A stretch of DNA of 64,000 bases from Anisakis pegreffii (taxonomy: Eukaryota > Nematoda > Chromadorea > Rhabditida > Anisakidae). Positions 27,801 through 41,200 of this stretch are shown here, in pieces; within the stretch, counting starts at the first letter, position 1, and each line of letters starts with the position of its first letter. A program made the position numbers and the translations under genes. The notes under the pieces are model-generated. The model had not been told where the DNA came from. It saw only the letters and a program-made list of their open reading frames with translations, and searched no databases. Location of the stretch: positions 1-64,000 of the forward strand of contig JAPYMA010002583.1 in assembly GCA_035041965.1 (NCBI GenBank). Direction: 5' to 3'.

Positions 27801-29290
27801 ATGAAATCAAAATCGAGCAATGCTGACAGAATAAACAGCTATGGGGAAGATCCGGTTAATGCACCAGGGAAGATGCTGATTCAAAATGCCATCCTACAAT
27901 TCGTTTGGATTCCAAATCCATTGCAGTTGTTCATTCTTAAATTGAGCAGAATTTCAGGCATCACAGCGACTCTAAATAAACCGCTGATCAGTATCAGTGT
28001 AGCGAAAATATTTTTGGTTTTATTCTATCCGATAAATGCGTTCGCGAATCCCTTTCTGTATGTATTCTTCACGAAAGTGGTTCAAAAGAACGTGCGTCCA
28101 AGAGCGATGTCATTCTTGAAGCGTATCTCACTGACAAACCTCACTAATGATCGTACTATCACGTATGTTTTGACATATATTAACTTTACCGACTCTTACC
28201 TGTTCACCCCTTCAATCCATTGAAATTTCTCCTTTCGTTACTTATTGTATCCGTTTTATTTTCAATTCCCATTCAATTGTCAAGAGGAGATGTAAAAAAA
28301 CAATGTTGTAAACATCTCAAACGCATATTCAATTTCAGGTCGCTGAGTAATTTTTATCACTCACAACCACCAAATCATTGTAAAATCGATGAAATTCGCC
28401 ATCTTTTCCAGGTATTAAACAGTTTTGCGATACAAAATCCATCGATATGAGAATGTTTTTTCATGTGGAAAGCAAAAAACGCGGTATTTTGGGTATTTTC
28501 AATGAAATTCTATTCATATTCTATGCTCAGCTACTCCGAACATGACTCTGTTAGAAATCTGAAGGTGTTTACCGATATGTTACGGGATGTAATTTCAATT
28601 GCTTGAATGATCAGGTATAGATTGTAGGGGGCTTCTCAAAGATAAAATTCATCTTATCATTCTCAAACTGCACGAAATTTTTTCACAATTTTTATTCAGA
28701 CAACCCAAGTGACTGATCTGGTTTCAACTCCACGTGGTTCGAACGCATCAAGTAATTGTCTGAAAGGTGGCACATCATCGAACGAAATTTCCAGGCGGTC
28801 AGTAATCTTAGAAATACACCTGACTACAATTTGAAGCATAATAAATCACATCAAAAGTGATACAAGAAACAGGTGTCCTTCAAAGGAAATGAATCCGTAC
28901 AGCGTCGCTAACACCAAAACATCAATTGATTATTTTTTCATTATTTTATCTTTGTGAGCTGACAATAGAATCAATTCTTTGAATCAAGCCTAACTAAACA
29001 AGAACACTCTAAGAATTCGTTCCAGATCCACACCACGAGTCTCATTCCAAGACGATGTCAGCAAGTACGTATGTGCAAATCCACCGAAGCATAAGGTGAT
29101 ATCCGGTCTGAAGTCACGCGTATCGGCACCACCCGAGATGAGCGACATATCCGAGCATTCCATATCCGAGGAACAACACGAAAAACTTCTGAAGTCGTCG
29201 TCAACGAACGCCATTAATAAACCGGTGGGCAAACCAATAGTGCATGAGCATCGTCATCATAAATTCAGTGTCATACGTGTCTATGACTGA
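18807..29290 (+). CDS. fshr-1: Glycoprotein-hormone-receptor-type LGR (FSHR-1-like GPCR)
   Basis: Twenty exons give one frame of about 925 aa: 18807-18889, 21473-21601, 21957-22028, 22346-22424, 22515-22597, 22632-22706, 23393-23608, 24131-24205, 24364-24532, 24660-24926, 25077-25100, 25183-25343, 25595-25749, 25952-26132, 26369-26534, 27372-27561, 27958-28162, 28339-28411, 28700-28797, 29014-29290. Domain order: signal peptide (exon 1); Cys-rich LRR cap (EGCKCVQR, then [13 protein letters not shown]); 24-25-residue LRRs, mostly one per exon with matching phase; hinge with [11 protein letters not shown] and [16 protein letters not shown]; seven-TM domain with NLSTADLL (TM2), [13 protein letters not shown] (ECL1), CWFP (TM6) and NPFLY (TM7). 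Both hinge motifs match the FSH/TSH/LH receptor family, where the NPCE-containing segment acts as a tethered agonist. Family role: Gs-coupled receptor for thyrostimulin-like hormones; C. elegans fshr-1 acts in immunity, stress and neuromuscular signalling. Oddities: the E/DRY triplet reads EMW, and exon 11 is only 24 nt. The least certain splices are the exon-1 donor, the exon-4/5 junction and the 82-nt intron 25101-25182. Confidence 0.92.
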
Positions 29291-29654
29291 ATGAAGACAG
29301 CAGCATTCAACACAACAACTTTTCTACGCGCGGATTGTTGACACTGATTTATTTGATCATAAGCAACTGATTCGTTACCTCGTATCCACCTCAAAATTTG
29401 CACAAAATTTCAAATTTCTTGTGTGCCTGCAAGTTTTTCTCTTTTGCGTTAATGAACCTGAGCGCTAGTAGAATTTGTCCGAATAAGCGGGTAAATGCTC
29501 AAATCTGGGTACATATTCTGGAGATGGAATAGTGAACAATTTCTCGCAATGTCATTTCTGCTTGAATCTTTGAAATATTGTAGAAGAAGTGCATTTGCAT
29601 GAGCGATTCATGAACGAATTCTCAGTGAATGTTACTAATGATGTGTTCACCTCG

Positions 29655-29729
29655 ATTCAAGAGACTTTAGAAATGAATGATTCAAGAGACTTTAGAAATG
29701 AATGATTCAAGAGACTTTAGAAATGAATG
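29655..29729. repeat. 25-bp tandem repeat, three perfect copies
   Basis: The unit begins ATTCAAGAGACTTTAG and ends AAATGAATG. Three identical copies are followed by a partial fourth (ATTCAG). The perfect identity implies recent expansion. It lies just 3' of the first FSHR-1 stop, inside the intron of the proposed longer tail. Confidence 0.95.
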
Positions 29730-31136
29730 ATTCAGTGGAGTTTAGCTTCGGATGAGAGTGATTTGTTGTTCATGCGAATATGTATGCATTGAAAATGTGT
29801 TGAACACAATCCTACTTACTGCTCTCATCTGTCACCAACCTATCATTTATGAATGTTTTAATATTTATAGTATTTACTCGATATATAACTAAATGTTCAT
29901 TATAAATCACTAATTTATGATAATTTTTTGGACTTACTTTTGCATTAACAAATGCGAACAAGTCGAAAATGTAGTCTCATTCCTGGAACATTTATATACT
30001 CAGTTCAACAGTCAGAAATTGAAAAAAAAAAGAGAGAACACAATCACAGACTGCGATGTGGGACGAAAATTGAACCCAAAATTTGATGGTTTTGGTAACT
30101 AACGGCTAAGTTTGTTCAGTTTTCAATTGTAGTGCTAAATTTTGCGGATCTGTAAAGAACATATGAAATTCGATGTTCTGGTGGATTAGAAAGTGCTGTT
30201 TGCAATACTCAACAGTTGTTTGTGAAGTAATTTATGAAATTACTCTCTTTTTTGTGAAAACTCAAGGGATCAGTTGAATAGCAGGTGTACAACTCACAGA
30301 TGCTACAGTAGTCACAGTTTTCTGTTCTCGATCACCTGCTAAGTTCACACAAAACTAGGTTTTTGTATGCATGATCTGGTTGGTTTCATGCATCACTGCT
30401 ATTCAGCAGATGAACAATGAAACACGTTCGTTCCACTGTGCTCAATAAAGTTTCCATCAAATCTCATATATTTGAATGCTGAAATTTTTTACATGGCAAA
30501 TACGATATTGACCTTCAATTGATCGACCTCAGCGATCTGAATGCCTCACGCTAACTGTAAGACAGCCAAAGGCAATCCTGCGGAATTACATATGCACACG
30601 GAATTGCAGGAAAATTATGGAAATAAAATGTTATCATTCTGAAAATCAAACTAAATTGATGATTCCTTGTGTTTGTGAATCTATGCTGTGGCATATTTTA
30701 CAATCATCCAGATTAGAAGAGAAAGAAACAATATAGTTTATAACGAAATCACGCAGCCCATAAGTCTCATTGAAAATACTGAGTCTCCCAGGGGTATTGT
30801 AGAACAAAGCAGTATGCATCCATTACTAATATTGCTGTAATTATCTGAAAGCATGCTCCTTCATATACTCAAATTCATTACGAAGATAGATGCTAAAAAT
30901 TTCTGGTGAATTGATAGGAGCCTCAGCACATGTATGAAGAACATTTTGAATTTATTTCATGGTTTCAAAGTTTTAAGATTATCGCCTAATCATAGTTAGC
31001 ATCAGTCAATAACTGTTCGTGTATCCATGATGTGTCCATGAATGGCTGTACTCTGTAAAATACTGCTAAGTGTCACGTTTTGAGTGAATGAACTGAAAGT
31101 TTCAAGTCAGCTTCTAATTTTTTGCTGCTTCTTCAG
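29730..31136. other. Noncoding stretch downstream of the FSHR-1 stop
   Basis: No exon-like segment with family support. It is either 3' UTR/intergenic sequence or an intron leading to the candidate tail exons at 31137 and 32053. Confidence 0.5.
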
Positions 31137-32184
31137 TCGGTTGCCTCGTCACTGTTCGTTCGTGCTCCAATCTCAACCGCTGGTAGTACGCGAAGTTTGG
31201 GAAACGATAGCGGTCATGGCGATAGTATCACTTCATATTTGTCTTGGGTTAGTTCTTCATTCACATAATATATCTTGAAAGCATTGACATCTGGTACTTT
31301 GAGCCGATTCGAAAAGTTGACATAGAGATGTTAGATTATTGTCTTCAAATGGATTCTCATTCTTTTCGGACGTGTTGTATTCACTCTCATAGCTATCACA
31401 TGCGAATACAGTTCTCTTCATGACTTTTTATCATTCACTTCGTCTCGTTTCATTTCACAGTTCGAATCAATTTCTCATTCTGTAGCATACACTGTTTACT
31501 GGATACGTTGACGAGTGTTGACAGTCGAAGTCAACAATACAACAATCGAATATTATTGCACAACAATGTTCGAGAGTCAAATGTTCAGTTATAGAGTGTA
31601 TTTGATAGAATGAGAATTTGACTTTAATTGTTAAGTAAAATGAATGAGAAATTATCAAAAGAGAACACTTTGGGTGATAAAAGCTATGAGAGCGATTGAA
31701 ACAACAAGGAAAAGAATGAAAATCCTGTTCGGCCCAGCCGAACCAAAAAACCAACCGCATTCACATTCTCGAGATAAAAAAAGACCATCACAATGACGTT
31801 CTATCCTAAAATAACAACTGCACGAAATACCAATTTCCCGGTCCCCTCCATTATCGCTTGATACCTCCGAATTACCCAACATGGGTAATTTCACCCCCTA
31901 TGAGAACCAATATTTCAGAGCAGATGACGAGAGTAATATGATAAAAGTATCCTCAGTACTATGGACTAGGTGATCCTTCGAAATTATTTTGATCTTCTCT
32001 TCAGTAACAGCTCATATCCAGTGTCATATTCAAGCTCATGGTTTGGTTTCAGCGTGAACAACGAATTTGTCAGTCTGAGCATGCGTTGAACGATGGCCGT
32101 TTCGTGTATCGTCGATTACCGCTGTCGATGTTCTCAAAATCTGAAGCTGTTACAACAGCGGTTGGGAATGAAGACAGCGATTGA
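31137..32184 (+). CDS. Two candidate C-terminal tail exons, possibly of the FSHR-1-like gene
   Basis: Two open segments have good splice sites and join in phase 0. Exon 31137-31247 follows CTTCAG and ends TGG before GTTAGT. Exon 32053-32184 follows GGTTTCAG and ends at a TGA. The first is Ser/Gly/Thr-rich (APISTAGSTRSLGNDSGHGD) and the second ends with an acidic tail (GNEDSD), both in keeping with a GPCR cytoplasmic tail. A possible donor, CGT before GTCTAT at 29279, four codons before the 29290 stop, would join them in frame and give a receptor of about 1002 aa. That donor is weak, so these could instead be the end of another gene or a minor isoform. No upstream partner was found locally. 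Confidence 0.45.
31340..31909 (+). mobile_element. hAT-type MITE copy, 5'-truncated
   Basis: Highly similar to the reverse complement of 56830-57452 from the aatggattctcattc block through the tatagagtgtatttgat core. Its right end reads ctatgagaacca, the element terminus. The left roughly 140 bp with the other terminal repeat is missing, and the right third has diverged (includes attacccaacatgggtaat). It sits between the two candidate tail exons, so it is probably intronic. Confidence 0.85.
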
Positions 32185-35100
32185 TTCACTCTAAATTCAC
32201 AACATGCTCGCCCTCCCTTCTACACCTTCTGAAAAAAAAAGAAAAAATATCCGTTATGCCGAAAATGGTTCTTGAATTTAATGTTGTTCTATGCGAAATT
32301 CAATTGTTACATAATGATTCTCGTGTTGTAGAAGGCTTTCTAGATCACGTGTAAGATTTTTAGTTTGTATGATATCATAGTATTATTTCGGTGCACTCAG
32401 TACAATATCTGAATTCGACGTCAAGATTCATTATTTATGCGTATTTATATTCATTTATATATACTTACTTTCATTATTTGAATGCAAAAAGTAATCACTT
32501 ATTATACATATATGTATTTATATCTGTGAACATGTACGTTGCCATATGTGAAATTTTGTTGAATGAATGAAGTTATTAACTGATACGTTCGAGTTTCGAG
32601 TCAAGAGACGACTTTGCCATTGGCAATGTTCGAACTTTCACAATCATTAACACAGCGAATGTTTCGTAAACCAATTATTTCAATCATCACCACAGCAATG
32701 CGTTCATTTCAAATCAGATTACTCTCCGAATGGATGGAATTATGTAAAGTAACTAATGGAACTAGTATCTAATGGAACTAATATTAACTAATTAAGTAAT
32801 GGGACTAACACATATCAACTGCTCATATTTCTCACAATTTCAAGCATATTTCTCACATCAGTCATATTTCTCACGACAGTATTCGATTTGAATTCAGGCA
32901 TTTCAGTACCCAATTCGCTAATTTGGCTAGTTTAACGGTGGAAACTAGACAACTGCTGATGTCTTCTGTTCATCTCTTTCAAGAAGTAAGAGATGAAATT
33001 TATGAAAGTTGCTCACTGCCATAATCATGCCTGACAGTTGCATATGTGACAGAGGAAGAACATGCAATTTGCTACATGTAGCAGTTCGAATCCATTCGAT
33101 ACTTACACATGATTGATGTGGAGAATTCTCAAGAAAATGGGCAGTCGAGTCTTCAGATCATCATCATTCTCGGTATCCTCATCATTTGCTCGCGAGGCAA
33201 GCAATGGCCCAAACTTGCTCTTTTTTCCACTTATTCATTTTAGATCAGATGGCTGTCGTCAAGCAGTGATGCGAGTTTTCATGTCAAAAGTGTGCAGAAT
33301 GAGGATTAAAAGCAGTTTATATTTTTGTTTTCTTTATAAGAAAAATGAATGTTGGTGCACTTTCTGCTTACTGCTAAAGAATACATGAAGAAAAGCAATT
33401 TGATGTAATGGTATTTCATACGAAATACGATGACATCATAGCGATGAAATGCTTTCATACGAGACACGATGATATCCTTAGCCATTGCTTTGACGACCGT
33501 TTCACTCGTAGTCTCATAGCATTGCCAGTTAATTTCAGCAGTAATAGCTATGCTAGCAACAATATGCTTGCTGATAATAACACCAAATGATACTATCAGT
33601 GACAGCTAAAGGTTACGAATGAAATCAAATTCAAAATTACAATTCAGTTGATGAACGCAATTAAACCGAAATGTCTTCAGTCTGTCCGTTCACCTTTTCA
33701 TATTACGGAGCGTACAGCTCACAACTGATCGTTCCTGACTCGACAGTAAAGTCGAAAATAGCTCTTAAACCGTGCACCTTATGCTTTATGCTCGTCCAAT
33801 CACCTTGTCGGTCATCCCGTGAATAATATCAGTCTTCAGCTGACGGATGCTTGATGTGCAGGTGAATAAGGTGTGATATGATTGTCATTCATTGATTCAT
33901 GACAATGATAACACTGTAAATGACAAGCATTCATGATGCCCGTCTGAAAGAGATGGTCAATAGAACGACGAGTGAAATGAATAAAACGTCTAGACATATG
34001 ATGCCATGCTGCCGAATCAACACTTGCCACGCCCAGCAATTCTAGAATAACACTCAGAAATTCTAGGATAGCACTCACAAGCATTCAGGAGCACTCAGAA
34101 ATTAGTTGCTAAGTGGACTTGAAGGAGGCGAAGAGTCAGTGGACTCATCACTCAATCGGACTACCGAACCGTTCCCGAGATTGAGCGTTCTCATTTCGTT
34201 TCACCTCCTTAATCTCCCACATTCACCTGTAGTAATCGATGCGCAGATATAATAAACCAATGATCTAAGTCTATCGGAAATATCATCGCCGTTGACTAAT
34301 TAACAAGCACTTCCAACCCAACCCAACGCCGTTTTTTGGCTAGTTAAGTCATTGTTTTTCAGTTAGCTTTCGAATCATATTCTGTTCTTGTTTAGAGTGG
34401 TGACTGGTATCACATAATGCATTTCTTGTGGAATGAAAAGAAAACAAATTTATTTGCATCATCCACTCATTATTCCTAGTACCATTATCATTAAGATCAC
34501 CATAATACTTCTAAAACTCTCTGTGTTATCACTATTTCCGTGAAGGTACCAGGCTGCTGCCATTTACATTTTATTGCTGTTCTCTTCTTGCCTCCAGATT
34601 ATGATCGATTAATTTCGCATCAATCATCGATTGAATAAGGTTGTATACCTCATAATCCGTGGTGTTCTCAATGACAGTTCAACGTCACTGTGCAGCAACT
34701 AATTATATTTGAAACTGAATGAATCGTCACTATCGAAAAAATTTGCGTTTCATACTCAAAAGAAAAGATTCGGATTTGCTCATGACTGCGATTCTACATT
34801 TGTCAAGCACTCAACATTACAACAGTGGATTCCTGATATTGATAGCATCATCGCATTACTAAAATGCGAGCTAATCACTGATAGCTAATTATTATCATTA
34901 TTTTTTGCTCTTCATTCGATCGAAACTGCCAAACAAAAGGTGATCACTAAATTTCAACTGAGATCATCACACACTCTCAACGAACTGCACAATCGCTATT
35001 TCTCAGAATCACACTGATTTCCACGGCGCTGGCACGAAAGAAAACAAATTAGAACCACAACCACTCGAGCTTCTATGGTTTTCGAAGAGTCGAAATTTGG

Positions 35101-35205
35101 TTAACGAAAGAATCTGAAGGCTTGGCGAATCTGAGAGTTTCAAAACCTAGACAAACAACGAATATTCGAAAGTTTTGCACCAGAAATCCCCCACCCCACA
35201 AAAAA
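32185..35205. other. Intergenic, no supported gene
   Basis: About 3 kb of AT-rich sequence with short ORFs only. It should include the promoter of the gustatory-receptor-like gene that begins at 35206. Confidence 0.55.
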
Positions 35206-38200
35206 ATGGATGCTGAAGAAGAGCTACGACCTGAGCAATCAAATTCACTCTATGAGTTCAATGAGCAATCGTCAGCACTCAATGTCACGTCTGCATCACA
35301 TTGCTGTGCTACTGAAAGACCAAATATGAACAGAAATTCTTCGAACTCATTTCTTGCGTGTGTTCTTAAACTTTCGCAAAATAAGAATGAGTGGAAGGTG
35401 AACTTTCGTAGTGACGATATGCCGTCGGGCATGGAAAGGGATGAAGCTCATTTGCACGGTAATAATGCTGATCACGCGAATCACGTTAATCGAAATGCAA
35501 TTAGTGGCGGTTTATCAATTGTTCTCAACGTTATGCGAGTACTGTGCTTCTATCCAAGTGTTGCCGCCGAATATCGTAAGAAGCAATGCAAACATCGTTG
35601 GGTTCGTTCACCTGGTTTCACTGAGATTGTTTGTGGTTTTGTTTTAGAGATTAACTCAGTTTGAGACGAATTCCATTGATCAGTGCCGTCTTTGCACTCA
35701 TTCTGATTGGTGAGCGATCGATGAGTTACCCTTTTGGAAGATATCAATTGAGAATTTACGATTAATTAGAAAGGGATTTGGCGTATCTGGGCTGAGGTGT
35801 GAAGAAAATCTTATGAAGCGAGTGAATCACATCACTGACGTGAGAAACACCCAGTAAATTGACCGTCATGTTAATTTCGAGTTCGTGATAATTTCCATCT
35901 GTCATAAATTTGTGCGAGTTTTTCGAATTGCTTCATTTAGCACTGCTGTCGATGTGATGATGATTGAAACAGTTGTTTCTTGTCAGCAGTCATTTATTTG
36001 CGTATTCCCAAAAAGTTTCTTAGTTGTTGTTGAACGCATCAACTCGCATAAATAGATGTTCATCGCTTCCTTTTCTTGCCAAAAATGAGCCAATTCATCG
36101 TCTTCCATAAAAACAAATAGACGAGGAACTTATTCACTTTCAACAGAAGAATGCATAGATAAAAGCGCAATTGATATTTTCGGAAAATGATTATTCTTGT
36201 TCGAAGCTTTCCCAAAAACGCAAAATTGTGATGATCAGGAATAATTCTTTACAATAAATCTTTTCAATGATCGAAATTCTTCAATCCCAAATTCTCTCAA
36301 GTCAAGTTTCAGCGCTCCATTCTACTGTTTAATGTTGCCATGATGGTCATCTTACTGAACACCTATTTATGTAAGCATACGGTTGGTATGATCATTCTGT
36401 TCAAGAGTAAATTCGGCTTTCTGCACGCATCCACCGTATCATCAATTGTCACTGGCATCAAACCGCTCATCAACGTGATCGTGGTAAATCAATTTTATCT
36501 TTGCGCCACCAAAGTGTGAAATTCACTACTTCCTTTAGGCTGTTGGAAATACGCAACAAATTACGCATTCAATCTTTCACGAACATACAAATGAATAATA
36601 CACACATATAAAAACTTATTCAAATCGCTTGTCAAATCACATTACTGAATTTGTTATTTTCACTATTCACTTCATTAGGTGATCAAAACAAAAAATCCGT
36701 CCGATTCGAAATCCGTGTTCTTCTGAGTACATTTGAGGAAATAAATTGAACGACCGAATAAGGGCTTGTGACATAAACGTGCCTATCTCCAAGCCTATCA
36801 TCATCAAGCAACTGTCGAAAACTTGTCTATCATTTGCTGTTTGTTGGTGCTTGTTGAAACGTGTCAATCATGACGCAAACTTTTCGTTGAACCGAAGAAA
36901 AAATGTTCGTCTTCTAAGCATTAAAAAAATTTCCGATGGAAAAACGAATGAGGAAATTTGAAAAACAGACAAGAAGACGCCTACACGCAGCTCATTTTGA
37001 TCGGCTATTTGATTGTCTGATTCAAACGTTTGCTCTCAATTGGGTGATCAATAGTGTTCATTCCAAATTTAGCTATCATTTGAGATAACTAAAAAAATGA
37101 TGAAATGTCTTTGGATGATGGGAGCGAAGAGTTTCAAAAAAAATATTGAATGATTGAAAGACGGAAGGAAGCAGTTAAGTCCAAATTAATTAATGCTATC
37201 TCTATCCTCATCGAAATGCTCAACAACATCATCAGAAGTGTTTGAAAATTCAAATCTATCAAATTCAAATGTCACCAAAAACGCAGTTCCGCTAACCACC
37301 GTATTCACTGCGCCTGTGCGAATGCATCTAATAAACGGGTGAACAATTTAATTATCGTTTAGATGAACAAAAAAGCATTATCAAATGATGTTCGTTTCAT
37401 TTTATTGTCATTTAATATTGAAGACAAATTACGATTCGATTTTATGATTGTAAAAATTGAAATGTTCACACGCCTTTCGATGAGGATAGAGATAGCGTTA
37501 ATTAATTTAGACTTAAGTGCTTTATTTAATGACAACATAAGAGCCATTACATCGAGGCGAATTTCAATTTTTCATCCGAATGTGTTCAGTGATGCAGGAA
37601 ACCAATGGTGAGAAGTCGGAAAAAAGCAAAAAATGTTGTAAAGATTTGAAAATATGTGAAAAAAAATGTTGGAAAACTGAGAAAGAAAATTGCACCTATA
37701 AATGGTGATTTGTCGTCTTAACGCTCAATATTCAGTGATCACTTCTCAGTGATGACGCTGGGCACTGATCGAGCAAAATAAAACCAAAGGCTAACAACAA
37801 TTGTTCAATCCAATAGACGGAAAGCACTTATTCAGTTATGATGAAAATAGTCATTCCTTCAAAATCGATGCTGAAACACTTAAAAATCCTTGAGGATTAG
37901 TGATATCCATGTGAAATTCTTGAACTTCTTAGCTGAAACCACTTCAAAGTATCACATATTCATTTCATTTTGTGTCGTGTATCAGTGAAATTCCCACATG
38001 AGCGATAATCCATAGCTGAATCGCAACCAAACAGCAATGACTGCATGAAGATGAACCAAATTGAATGATCATGCACTAAAGCGCCACATTCGGCGACTTT
38101 TCTGCCATAACAATATCGTCTCATTGAACATTCTTTTCACCTACAGCTGCAGAGCCAAACACACAAATTTGTACATAAGGCATAGAGCTCCCTGAAATCA

Positions 38201-41200
38201 TTAATTTTTCCAAGAGTTGAAAATCTTCTCATGAAGTTTTGTGATCACTTTAGCAAACAAATTTGTTTGAATGTTCCAGTGAATTTTGTTATAGATTTCA
38301 CTGTTTGTGATCAGATTGAATGCGAATCGAAAATTGTTACGATTGATGGATGCGACTGAATTATGTTTCCGAAGTGCTTTCTCGACAACTCCTCCGTTAC
38401 TCGCATATTCAATCGCCTTTCTGATCATCGTCAGTCTGGCGTTTGCTGCACCGTTCACTTTACGAGTTTTTGAATTCGTCTATACGCATGAAAGGTGAGG
38501 CGTCATCGTTTCATCGGTCTTATTTTAGTAGCAAACATTTGCGAACAGATTTTGATAAGCAATGAAATTGTGAACTTACTCACGATCAGTGAATTAAAGA
38601 TGCATGAGAGCCGCGATATTCAACCTCTTTGATCGGAAAGATAGATTAGCCGGCGCTCAAGTCGTCAGCATCAGAACAATTTCCGCTCTGGGGAGAACTT
38701 GAAATCGCTCATGCGATCTTATCGATTGTCCTTTGTCAAAGGGTCATTATCACAAAATCATTCAGAAATGAAAAAAAAACTCTTCAGCTTCAATTGTCAC
38801 CGAGTTGGCTTAAGTAATTAAAACGCCGTTTTGTTTTGAGCAAATCAAGCGAAGCACCATAAAATTTTTTCAGTTCTCATAAAGTTTTCCCATCATGCAC
38901 TACTTCACCTCCACACTAATTGCACATCCGTTTATCGTTCTGTTGAGTATTGAATTGGTTATTCATTAGTAAATATTCAATGGCTTGCATCCATACGTAA
39001 TCATTTCATCAATGAAAAGTTTTCATTCAAATATTCGCATCTAATCTAAAAAATGAAAAGATGATGTAAATGGTTATGGTAGTGGTAGTAAAAAAGAAAC
39101 TTATGTGCTCGATCAGCTTTTTTTGATTTTGCACTTTAAGTGCAACATGCACTGCAGCGACTGGCTGTAAACCTCTCATGAGATGTAGCACTACAGATGG
39201 GCATATTTTAGCCATATCCGCTCAAAGTAGGCTCGTTTTTATGCTCAAGCCTACGTTCAGGCTTGTGTTTAGGCTAATGCTCAGACTTATTTTCAAACTT
39301 AGGCTCAAATTACGTTCACATGTACTGGTACACGTGTACGAGGTGTACTGCTTTGATAAGAGATACAAGGCGCACCTACCCATATTAGTAGCAATGGTTC
39401 ATGATCATTTCGTAGACAGCTACGCATTTTCATCAAAACTTTTATGGTGAATAAAAACAATTATATTCACTCATTCATTTTATCATTTATTCATGTGTCT
39501 TTCGTTTATGAAGCAAAATGTTGTATAGTCAAAATGCTGTAAGTCGCCATATGAGTTGTTCATCGCAGTCAAATTGACAGTGATGAACAACCTATACGAA
39601 TTTTTTGTATGACTTCGCATCAAAATTTGAGCAATAAAACGAAATGATGATGTCAAATATCAGTAGGGATCTTCGGACCATAATTAAGAGCACATGAATC
39701 GTTCAACTGGTCCAGCAGCTTGAAGCTTTCATAACCGGCTTATGAAGATAGACTGAAGAGAGGGGCTAGAAACACTTTTGACGACTGTGGTGTTCTGGGA
39801 GAATTTTAAAGTGATGCCAAGTACTGAGAGAATAAAATCATGAGTGGTCAGACATGACCTGCATGAAAGTATCAAAGCAGTACACATAATCTTAAGATCA
39901 AAATGCGGTAGTGTTGTTCAGTTAACAAGATATGAATGAATGCTTTGATGTGCATCATTTGCAGTAAGCAATTTCAGGTTTTTAGATAGCTGGATGACGG
40001 ATGTTTCGTTCATTTTAGTACCACTGCTGACCGTATGGAATGTGGTACCACTGGTTTACTATGAACTCTGCAATCGTATCGTTCGTTCATGGTGCCGTGT
40101 ATTGGCGAGATCGTTACGAAGTGAACATCACCAACGACATTACACGTTGAAGTTTTATTATGAACTGTTCTTGAGAATCACTTCGGTTCAGGTTTGTGTG
40201 AGCAAATCTTGCACGTAACCGATCGGAGAATCATCTTATAAACGGTGGATGAACTGATTGATATCAAGGCAAAATAACTGATTCCGAGCAAAAACTATTT
40301 TGGAATCCTGATTATAGACCTTTTAAACAGCTTGATTAGGAATTTGCAAATGTATGCATCTGATTTCTGAACGCAAATTTTTATCGAAAGAGATCACACT
40401 GAAATCAACAGTACGCTGAGAAGTCATCAAGTCTGTGAACTTATTTGTCCCCATAGTATAATAGACCACATGCTCGCCAAGACAAGGACATAAATTTTTT
40501 GGATGCAACATTCATATGGTAAAGATCCTTGAATGAGAAAAACATGAATGAATATGGCGCTTTCAGTGGAAGAAAGATGTAAGAGCAATTATAGTGTACT
40601 GAAAAGACTGAGGATTGTTTGAAGCCTTCATCTGATGCTATGAACGTTCACAGTTTATCAATGGTCCCTTCTGGGCCGCAGAACTTGACAGATCGCATTG
40701 AAACCCGCATAATTTTTCGTTGAAATAGGACCGCGATCAGCAACAGCCTCGAAAATGATGTTGAGCGTTACGAAATTAATTGCTGTTGAGATTAAATTAA
40801 GAAATTTATTCTCCTTTGCTGAAAAACACCTTGTGAATATGTAATGACAAGCATTTCTCAAGTAAAAATCACAGTGATATGTAATAATTATTGCAGGAAG
40901 CAATCGGCGATCTGTTCAATCCGTTCATAATGTTCTCGCTGGCATGGTCTCTTGTCATTCTCTCACTCACAATTTATTTCCTCACAGAGCCATCATCTAG
41001 GTATCAATAGCTCAACAGCTTTTCGTCGGAAATTTTTAATCAGTTAAAAAATCTACTATTGAATAGAATAAATTTCAACTCAGATGAAGTTTTCTATTAG
41101 CTGAATCACCTCCTTCAGTGTTGATCACAACTTCGGTCACATATGCACTCAAATGAACATGAAAATGGTTTCATTAGAAGGTTTTTCATGTAAATTTACA

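Noticed and set aside
33070..33105. tRNA-like B-box (gttcgaatcc)
   Set aside because: No matching A-box or cloverleaf arms around it, and no acceptor-stem pairing.
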